Of a stretch of DNA of 10,896 bases, positions 1-6,280 are shown one piece after another. Under the pieces are notes generated by a model that worked only from the letters and a program-made list of their open reading frames with translations, was not told the DNA's origin and did no database searches. The translations under genes and the position numbers were made by a program. This DNA is from Thermotogae bacterium (lineage in GTDB: Bacteria > Thermotogota > Thermotogae > B3-G13), in assembly GCA_015486095.1 (NCBI GenBank), contig WFSK01000104.1, positions 1-10,896 of the forward strand, in the 5' to 3' direction. Every line of letters begins with the position of its first letter. Position 1 is the stretch's first letter.

Positions 1-1
1 G

Positions 2-931
2 CCAAATGTGCTACCACTCGATGAAGTAACAGTTGAAATAGATGGAAAGAGAGTGATCGAAGATCAACACATATCGAAGGCATGGCAATATTTTTATGGT
101 GCAAGAGATGGGACAGCGTTCAGAGCCGTATATTCGTTTGAAGTGTTGAACATACCGAGGGGAGATGTCTTTGCCGTTGTAGAACTCGCAGAGAATCTCG
201 ACAGGATCACCTTCAACGGTAAGGAGGTAAAGCCTTTAAAGAAAAAGGGAGAGAGAGGCGCTTTTGATCCGGAAAAGAGCTGGAAGGATATCAACTTCAC
301 GAAGGTTCCGATAACAGGGCTGATACGGAAAGGTAAGAACATGCTGGTAATCGAAGGGAAGAAGTACAACAACGTCACAGGCCCTGGAACGCATGTAAGG
401 GTGAAGAATTTCGAAGATTACGGTTCAACGGAGCTCGATACAGCTTACATAGTTGGGAATTTCCAGGTATTGGGTGAGAGATTCGGAGAGTTCGTGATAG
501 ATGGAGATTTGAAGGAATTGGGCCTCGATCTGACGAGATCGGGTTATCCATTCTATGCTGGAAAGGCCAGGTTTGTAGCAAAGCTATCCAGATCGATCGA
601 GTCGAAGGACAAAAGAATATATCTGAGATTGACATGTGTCAACGCCGCATGCGTCGAGATGTACGTGAATCAGCAGTATGCCGGTGTTAAATACTGGGAG
701 CCTTACGTGTTCGATGTGACGGATCTCATCGAAGATGGGGACAATGAGATAGAAGTCGTTGCATCGACGACCCTTTTTAACCTCATGGGACCGAACTGGA
801 TCTCGAACATCCTCAAAGATGAATTCGTTGGACCAAAGACGTTCAGGGATTTCAAGAGATTCACCGAAGATTATACTTTTACTCATTTTGGGATCGGTAG
901 TGCAGTTGTAGAAATAGATGGTGAGAAATGA
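2..931 (+). CDS. C-terminal part of a large beta-sandwich protein, probably a glycoside hydrolase (partial, 5' end outside window)
   Basis: The reading frame is open from the first bases of the window and ends at TGA 929-931. The in-frame GTG at position 8 has no room for a ribosome-binding site, so I treat this as the 3' end of a longer gene. The roughly 310 visible residues look like two galactose-binding-like jelly-roll modules. The first is at about residues 25-120 (motif VVELAENLDRITFNGKEV). The second is at about 160-270 (motif YVNQQYAGVKYWEPYVFDV, then a TDLIEDGDNEIEV strand). Such modules are typical of the C-terminal ends of large GH106- and GH2-like hydrolases, including alpha-L-rhamnosidases. 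The neighbours (rhamnose isomerase, fucosidase, lactaldehyde dehydrogenase) fit a deoxyhexosidase. No catalytic residues are in the visible part, so family and substrate are inferred. The stop overlaps an ATG of the next frame (ATGA at 928-931), indicating one transcript. Confidence 0.55.
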   Translation, partial: PNVLPLDEVTVEIDGKRVIEDQHISKAWQYFYGARDGTAFRAVYSFEVLNIPRGDVFAVVELAENLDRITFNGKEVKPLKKKGERGAFDPEKSWKDINFTKVPITGLIRKGKNMLVIEGKKYNNVTGPGTHVRVKNFEDYGSTELDTAYIVGNFQVLGERFGEFVIDGDLKELGLDLTRSGYPFYAGKARFVAKLSRSIESKDKRIYLRLTCVNAACVEMYVNQQYAGVKYWEPYVFDVTDLIEDGDNEIEVVASTTLFNLMGPNWISNILKDEFVGPKTFRDFKRFTEDYTFTHFGIGSAVVEIDGEK

Positions 932-935
932 AAGT

Positions 936-940
936 GGAGG
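936..940 (+). promoter_or_regulatory. Ribosome-binding site that decides the rhaI start
   Basis: GGAGG lies 8 bases before the ATG at 949 and inside the reading frame that would start at 928. It favours the shorter isomerase, beginning MDEKTLMERL. The alternative ATG at 928 has only GGTGAG at 920-925, about two bases away, which is too close to work well. Confidence 0.6.
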
Positions 941-948
941 TGGAAGCG

Positions 949-2085
949 ATGGATGAAAAGACTTTAATGGAAAGGCTCGGTACGTTCAAAGTCGAAGTCC
1001 CATCCTGGGGATTTTCGGACTCGGGGACACGGTTTCACGTTTTTCACCAGAAAGGGGCAGCGAGAAACGTTTGGGAACGCATAGAAGATGCATCCCAGGT
1101 CAACAAATATACGGGAGCTGTCTCCTCTGTTGCCATACACATTCCATGGGATAAGGTAGATGATTGGAAGCAACTCAGCGATTTTGCGAAAGGTCATGGC
1201 TTGAAGATAGGGAGCGTGAATCCGAACTTATTTCAAGATGAAGATTACAGACTCGGAAGCCTTACGAATCTTGTCCCAAAGATCAGACAAAAGGCGATCG
1301 ATCACGTGTTGGAATGCATCGATATCATGTCAAAGGTCGATTCGAAGATACTCTCTTTATGGCTTCCAGACGGTACGGATTATCCAGGTCAGGGAGATTT
1401 TGTCGAGAGACAAAGGCTCCTGGAAGACTCTTTGATGAAGATATACAACGCTCTCGATGACGATATGACCCTGCTCATAGAATACAAATTCTTCGAGCCG
1501 GCCTTTTATCACATGGATACAGGAGATTGGGGCAGTGCCTATGCTCTGGCAAAGGTATTGGGAGATAAGGCAAAGGTGATAATAGACTTAGGCCATCATG
1601 CCCAGGGGACGAATATAGAGTACATAGTATCGATCCTATCTTACAGGCATAAATTGGGTGGATTCCATTTCAATTCGAGAAAGTACGCAGATGACGATCT
1701 CACGGTAGGTTCTATGAATCCATATGAATTGTTCTTGATCTTCGTCGAGTTGAACAAATTCTTCGTGCTCTCTTCGGATTCGAAGCCAGCCCTCGTCATA
1801 GATCAGAGCGCTGCATTGAAGCCGAAGGTCGAGGCTATGATTCAATCGGTAGAGGCATTGCAGATCGCATATCTGAAATCTCTTCTCGTGGATATCGATG
1901 CCTTAAAAAAAGCCCAACTCATTGGAGATATCGTGCTCGCAGAAGAGATCGTCAAAGACGCCTTTTTGACGGATGTGAGGCCAATTCTTCAGAGGGTAAG
2001 AGAGGAGAAAGGCTTGGCCCCGAATGCACTCGAGGCGTTTAGAAAGAGTGGATATGTAGAAGAGGTTGCATCTAAGAGGGGATGA
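949..2085 (+). CDS. rhaI: L-rhamnose isomerase, RhaI type (TIM-barrel, Mn-dependent)
   Basis: Interconverts L-rhamnose and L-rhamnulose in the cytoplasm, the first step of rhamnose catabolism. The N-terminal motif VPSWGFSDSGTRF and the xylose-isomerase-like TIM barrel fit the Pseudomonas stutzeri RhaI type rather than enterobacterial RhaA. Counting from an ATG at 928, the metal ligands are E185, D220, H223, H247, D255, D257 and D292. This spacing matches the ligand set I recall for the P. stutzeri enzyme (E219, D254, H257, H281, D289, D291, D327) to within one residue. I prefer the start at 949 because GGAGG at 936-940 lies 8 bases upstream. The 928 ATG, which overlaps the previous stop, has no well-placed site. 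Length is 378 residues (385 from 928), slightly shorter than the roughly 430 of the Pseudomonas enzyme. RhaI enzymes are broad in substrate range, so L-fucose or another aldose could also be a substrate here. Confidence 0.88.
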   Translation: MDEKTLMERLGTFKVEVPSWGFSDSGTRFHVFHQKGAARNVWERIEDASQVNKYTGAVSSVAIHIPWDKVDDWKQLSDFAKGHGLKIGSVNPNLFQDEDYRLGSLTNLVPKIRQKAIDHVLECIDIMSKVDSKILSLWLPDGTDYPGQGDFVERQRLLEDSLMKIYNALDDDMTLLIEYKFFEPAFYHMDTGDWGSAYALAKVLGDKAKVIIDLGHHAQGTNIEYIVSILSYRHKLGGFHFNSRKYADDDLTVGSMNPYELFLIFVELNKFFVLSSDSKPALVIDQSAALKPKVEAMIQSVEALQIAYLKSLLVDIDALKKAQLIGDIVLAEEIVKDAFLTDVRPILQRVREEKGLAPNALEAFRKSGYVEEVASKRG

Positions 2086-2120
2086 TCAACGAAAGATAAC
2101 ATAATTAGAGGTGAATTTTT

Positions 2121-3455
2121 ATGAAGAGATATGATCCGGATTGGCCATCTTTGAAGGAGCACAGTGTTCCCAGATGGTACGATGATGCCAAATTCGGGAT
2201 ATTTATCCATTGGGGGCTTTACTCTGTCCCTGCGTGGGCACCAACTACAGGGGAACTTGGGATGGTGCCACGTGAAGAGTGGTGGAAACGGAATCCATAC
2301 GCCGAGTGGTATCTTAACTCTCTCAGGACACCTGGTACCCCTACACAACGGTATCATGTTAAAACTTATGGAGAGGATTTTGACTACTACCGATTTGCTG
2401 ATATGTGGAAGGCTGAAAAATGGGATCCGGAGGAATGGGCTGAACTCTTTAAGGAGGCTGGGGCGAAATACGTGATCCCTACCACCAAGCATCACGAGGG
2501 CTTCTGTCTTTGGCCAAGCAAATACACGAACTTCTGTGTGATGAAGAAGGGACCAAACAGAGACATCATTGGAGAGCTATCGAGAGCCGTTCGCAAGAGA
2601 GGATTGAGATTTGGAGTTTACTACTCTGGTGCACTCGATTGGCGCTTCACAGATCAACCGATAACCAGATCTGAGGATTTAACATACATACGCCCTCACA
2701 CGTATGAATATGCTGACTACGCCTACAAGCAGTTTATGGAGCTCATAGATGAATACGAACCAGATATCCTTTGGAACGATATAGGATGGCCCGAGAAGGG
2801 GAGAGAGGATCTTAGATATCTCTTCAGCTACTTCTACAACAAGAATCCGGAAGGCTTGATCAACGACAGATGGGAAGTGAACCATTGGGATTTTAAAACG
2901 GCAGAGTACAAGCAGAATTATCCCAATGCTTTACCATCATATAAGTGGGAATTGTGCAGGGGATTGGGCTTTTCATTTGGATACAATCGAGCCGAAAGTT
3001 CCAAAGAGATCATGACAGATGAGCAGCTCGTTTACACGTTGGTAGATGTTGTTAGCAAGGGTGGGAACTTTCTATTGAATATCGGGCCAAGAGCGGATGG
3101 TACCATTCCTGAGATACAGAGAGAGAAACTTCTAACCCTGGGAAAATGGTTGGAGGTGAATGGAGAAGCCATATATAAAACGAGGCCATGGCTCAGGAAT
3201 GAGACAAAGACTGCCGAGGGTAGTGAGGTGAGGTTTACGAAAGGCAAAGACAGCCTTTATGTTGTTATCTTGGGTTCGAAGACTGAGAAGGTTAAGATAA
3301 GGTCACTTTCTGTAAAAGAGAATACGGTTATAAGACTCTTAGGAATGAATGAAAGGTTGAGATATTCTCGAAAGGGGAAAGATTTGGAAGTAAACATGCC
3401 TGGCTCGGCAAAACAGGTATATGCAAACGTTCTGAAGATATCACCACTTCCTTGA
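2121..3455 (+). CDS. Alpha-L-fucosidase, glycoside hydrolase family 29
   Basis: Retaining exo-glycosidase that releases L-fucose from the non-reducing ends of glycans. The 444 residues begin with the catalytic (beta/alpha)8 domain (about 1-355) and end with a small beta-sandwich domain (about 360-440). Family motifs visible are KFGIFIHWG (25-32), TTKHHEGFCLW (121-131), PDILWND (214-220) and KGGNFLLNIGPRADGTIP (313-330). D220 is the expected nucleophile and E262 the expected acid/base. H30, W63, H124, H125, Y167, W218 and R250 match the known active-site set of the T. maritima GH29 enzyme (D224, E266, H34, W67, H128, H129, Y171, W222, R254) at a constant offset of four. I see no signal peptide, so it probably acts in the cytoplasm on imported oligosaccharides. 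The start is supported by GAGGTGA at 2108-2114, 6 bases before the ATG. Confidence 0.96.
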   Translation: MKRYDPDWPSLKEHSVPRWYDDAKFGIFIHWGLYSVPAWAPTTGELGMVPREEWWKRNPYAEWYLNSLRTPGTPTQRYHVKTYGEDFDYYRFADMWKAEKWDPEEWAELFKEAGAKYVIPTTKHHEGFCLWPSKYTNFCVMKKGPNRDIIGELSRAVRKRGLRFGVYYSGALDWRFTDQPITRSEDLTYIRPHTYEYADYAYKQFMELIDEYEPDILWNDIGWPEKGREDLRYLFSYFYNKNPEGLINDRWEVNHWDFKTAEYKQNYPNALPSYKWELCRGLGFSFGYNRAESSKEIMTDEQLVYTLVDVVSKGGNFLLNIGPRADGTIPEIQREKLLTLGKWLEVNGEAIYKTRPWLRNETKTAEGSEVRFTKGKDSLYVVILGSKTEKVKIRSLSVKENTVIRLLGMNERLRYSRKGKDLEVNMPGSAKQVYANVLKISPLP

Positions 3456-3519
3456 ATTTACATATTCGAATACGAGAATCAAGGTGTTATGGAATAGCGC
3501 AAAGTGCGGTTCGACTTAG

Positions 3520-4794
3520 ATGAAAATCGAGATAAAATACGGTGAAACATCCAAATATGCAGATTTGAGTGGAAACATCGAGGTACTCGGAATACCTCGG
3601 GTCGAAAGGTTGTCGGATGTTCGAAGCGAAATAGAAAAGGCACTTGAAATGCCCATAGGTACACCACCGCTTCGAGAGATCGCGCGAGGGAAGAGAGATG
3701 CGTGTATCGTCGTCTCAGACACTACGAGACCAGTTCCCAACTCGATTATACTTCCCCCTATTCTAAAGACGTTGAAGAAGGCTGGCATCATCGTTGAAAA
3801 CATAACGATTCTAATCGCAACGGGAACGCATGATCCTGTCCCTTCCGAGATGTTCGAAGAATTGCTCGGTGATGAAGTCGTTAAGAGTGGGGTAAGAATC
3901 GTGAATCATGATGCCTTCGACAAATCCAAACTCGTCGATATGGGGATGGCCGTTCATGGATGTCCAGCCATATTGAATGAACTTTACGTCAGATCGGATC
4001 TCAAGATATGTACAGGTCTCATCGAACCGCACTTCATGGCGGGTTTTTCAGGCGGAAGAAAGTCGATATGTCCAGGAATAACGGGGATAGAAACGTTGAA
4101 AGTCTTTCACGGTGTGGATGCCATGGCACATCCTCTCTCAAAGAATTGCGTGCTCGATGGGAATCCAGTCGACGAGATAGCCAGAGATGTGGCAAGGATA
4201 GCCGGTTGTGATTTTATTCTCAACGTAACACTCGACGATAGAAGAAGGGTCACTGGTATCTTTGCGGGGGACCTCTTCAAAGCACATGAAAGAGGATGTG
4301 AATTCGCCAAGAGCTATTCAATTGTAGAAATAGAGCGACCAGCCGATATCGTTGTCACTTCTAATGGAGGGTACCCACTCGATCAGAATTATTATCAGAC
4401 GGCAAAGGGACTCGTCAGTGCAGCGGAGATCCTCAGAAAGGATGGCGTTATTATCATGGTTTCCGAGTGCAGATATGGGCTTGGAAAATCCAGCTTCAAA
4501 AGACTGTTAAAAGAACTAAAAGAAAAGGGAATAAAGGACTTTTTAGATGCGCACAGAACTTCTGAGACCTTCGAAAGTGATCAGTGGGAGGTGCAGAAGA
4601 TCTCACAGGTACTCGAGAAAACTAGAAATATCTTTTTACTTTCGGATCTCGATGATGAAGATATCGCACTGACATTCGCAAAGCGGATCGATTCCATCGA
4701 AGACGGGATGGATATGGCGAAGCGTATTGTCGGTGCGAATCCATTTATAGTGGTAATTCCTGATGGTCCATACGTCATTGGGAAGATCAAATAG
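3520..4794 (+). CDS. larA: LarA-family nickel-pincer-dependent racemase/epimerase (lactate racemase-like)
   Basis: LarA enzymes use a nickel-pincer nucleotide cofactor to invert the alpha-carbon of 2-hydroxy acids; the founding member interconverts L- and D-lactate. The 424 residues match the family's usual length. Visible motifs are SDTTRP (66-71; D67, R70), ATGTHD (100-105; H104), EPHFMAGFSGGRKS (169-182; H171 and K181, the cofactor-linked lysine in LarA), FHG with H197, and DQNYYQTAK (288-296; Y292, Q293, K296). These align with D72, R75, H108, H174, K184, H200, Y294, Q295 and K298 of Lactiplantibacillus LarA as I recall them. The family also contains malate, 2-hydroxyglutarate and aldonate racemases or epimerases. 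Lactate is suggested only by the adjacent lactaldehyde dehydrogenase. The cofactor-making genes larB, larC and larE are not in the window. A TAG stop directly precedes the ATG, and no clear ribosome-binding site is seen. Confidence 0.88.
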   Translation: MKIEIKYGETSKYADLSGNIEVLGIPRVERLSDVRSEIEKALEMPIGTPPLREIARGKRDACIVVSDTTRPVPNSIILPPILKTLKKAGIIVENITILIATGTHDPVPSEMFEELLGDEVVKSGVRIVNHDAFDKSKLVDMGMAVHGCPAILNELYVRSDLKICTGLIEPHFMAGFSGGRKSICPGITGIETLKVFHGVDAMAHPLSKNCVLDGNPVDEIARDVARIAGCDFILNVTLDDRRRVTGIFAGDLFKAHERGCEFAKSYSIVEIERPADIVVTSNGGYPLDQNYYQTAKGLVSAAEILRKDGVIIMVSECRYGLGKSSFKRLLKELKEKGIKDFLDAHRTSETFESDQWEVQKISQVLEKTRNIFLLSDLDDEDIALTFAKRIDSIEDGMDMAKRIVGANPFIVVIPDGPYVIGKIK

Positions 4795-4796
4795 AA

Positions 4797-4803
4797 GGGA
4801 GGA
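4797..4803 (+). promoter_or_regulatory. Strong ribosome-binding site of aldA
   Basis: GGGAGGA lies 6 bases before the aldA ATG at 4810 and just 2 bases after the larA stop (4792-4794). It is the best Shine-Dalgarno match in the operon and contrasts with larA, which has none. Confidence 0.75.
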
Positions 4804-4809
4804 TTTGTT

Positions 4810-6255
4810 ATGAGGCGTTACCACCTTTTCATCAATGGGAAATTTGTGGATTCCGTATCGGGAGAGACGTTTAACGTCATAAACCCAGCAACGGAGGAGG
4901 TGATCTCAGAGGTTCCTGAAGCTACGGTTGAAGATACGCGTAAAGCCGTGGATGCGGCATACGAATCCCAGAAGAAGTGGGCAAGGTTGCCAGCCATCGA
5001 ACGAGCGAAGTATTTGAGGAGGATCGCGGATGGTATACGTAAAAATGCCGATATGCTTGCCACAACCATAGTGGAGGAACAAGGGAAAATAAGGTCTCTC
5101 GCACGCGTCGAGGTGGATTTCACAGCCGATTACATCGATTATATGGCTGAGTGGGCAAGGAGGATAGAAGGTGAAATAATACAAAGTGATAGACCAAACG
5201 AAAACATATTACTCTATAAGATGCCCATAGGTGTCATTGCAGGAATTCTGCCATGGAACTTCCCGTTCTTCTTGATAGCCAGAAAAATGGCACCGGCACT
5301 TATCACAGGAAATACGATAGTGGTAAAGCCGAGTTCGGATACACCAAACAACGCCTTCGAATTCGCAAAGATAGTAGCCGAATCCGGCTTGCCCGAAGGT
5401 ATATTCAATCTTGTGAGTGGTAAGGGTTCTGTAGTTGGAAATGAATTGGCATCGAATCCCAAGGTGGGTATGGTGAGTTTTACAGGCAGTGTGGAAACAG
5501 GTTCAAGGATAATGGAAGCCGCTTCCAAAAACATAACGAAGGTATCACTGGAACTCGGAGGGAAGGCTCCTGCTATTGTGATGGACGATGCAGATATCGA
5601 CCTGGCAGTGAAGGCGATCAAGGATTCGCGCGTGATAAATACCGGACAAGTCTGCAATTGTGCCGAAAGAGTTTACGTCCATGACAGAATAGCAGATGAG
5701 TTCATAGAAAAGATGATAGATGCGATGAAAGAGACGAGATACGGAGATCCTATGAAAGAGGATGTGGATATGGGACCTCTTATAAATTCGAAGGCACTCG
5801 AATCTGTGGATGGGATGGTAAAACGAGCGATAGGAGAAGGAGCAAAAATGGTTATCGGAGGAAGCGCAGAGGAAAGGAAAAAAGGATTTTTCTACAAACC
5901 CACCGTTTTAGTCGATTGTCGTCAAGAGATGGAAATCGTGCATAAGGAGATCTTCGGCCCTGTGCTTCCTATCTTGAGATTCAAAGACCTCGATGAAGCA
6001 ATAGAATACGCTAACGATTGTGAATACGGTCTTACTTCTTCCATATACACTCAAAATCTGGATGTCGTGATGAGAGCGGCAAATGAGATAAAGTTTGGAG
6101 AGACCTACGTCAATCGTGAGAATTTCGAGGCTATGCAAGGTTTTCATGCCGGGTGGAGAAAATCTGGAATAGGTGGTGATGATGGTAAACATGGTCTTGA
6201 AGAATTCGTGAAGACCCATGTTGTGTACATTCAATACGATCAAGAAAAGAAGTGA
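4810..6255 (+). CDS. aldA: Lactaldehyde dehydrogenase (AldA type)
   Basis: NAD-dependent oxidation of L-lactaldehyde to L-lactate (it can also take glycolaldehyde), the aerobic end of the fucose and rhamnose pathways. At 481 residues it is full length. It follows the E. coli AldA sequence as I recall it through long stretches, for example ADYIDYMAEWARR (106-118), GEIIQSDRP (121-129), ILPWNFPFFLIARKMAPAL (146-164) and YVNRENFEAMQGFHAGWRK (433-451). N150, E248 (in LELGGK) and C282 (in GQVCNCAER) are the expected oxyanion, general-base and nucleophile residues. E248 and C282 are 34 apart, as for E251 and C285 in E. coli. It is the last gene of the + strand run, 15 bases after larA. Its placement after a fucosidase and a rhamnose isomerase supports the lactaldehyde assignment over a generic aldehyde dehydrogenase. 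No terminator follows before the convergent thiP. Confidence 0.94.
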   Translation: MRRYHLFINGKFVDSVSGETFNVINPATEEVISEVPEATVEDTRKAVDAAYESQKKWARLPAIERAKYLRRIADGIRKNADMLATTIVEEQGKIRSLARVEVDFTADYIDYMAEWARRIEGEIIQSDRPNENILLYKMPIGVIAGILPWNFPFFLIARKMAPALITGNTIVVKPSSDTPNNAFEFAKIVAESGLPEGIFNLVSGKGSVVGNELASNPKVGMVSFTGSVETGSRIMEAASKNITKVSLELGGKAPAIVMDDADIDLAVKAIKDSRVINTGQVCNCAERVYVHDRIADEFIEKMIDAMKETRYGDPMKEDVDMGPLINSKALESVDGMVKRAIGEGAKMVIGGSAEERKKGFFYKPTVLVDCRQEMEIVHKEIFGPVLPILRFKDLDEAIEYANDCEYGLTSSIYTQNLDVVMRAANEIKFGETYVNRENFEAMQGFHAGWRKSGIGGDDGKHGLEEFVKTHVVYIQYDQEKK

Positions 6256-6280
6256 TGGGCAGAACAAAGTGAATCGACAT

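Noticed and set aside
8..931. GTG at position 8 as the true start of the first gene
   Set aside because: The frame is open upstream to the window edge, and residues from the first codon on already look like the interior of a domain. The gene is more simply a truncated 3' end.
2066..2102. Possible promoter before the fucosidase (TTGCAT and TAACAT)
   Set aside because: The boxes are about 25 bases apart, too far for a sigma-A promoter.
1989..2495. 168-residue open frame on the minus strand across the rhaI-fucosidase junction
   Set aside because: It covers two well-supported genes and has no recognisable motif; a shadow frame.
3579..3599. 7-bp inverted repeat CGAGGTA/TACCTCG in larA
   Set aside because: Short, inside coding sequence about 60 bases from the start, without T-run or start-site overlap; likely chance.
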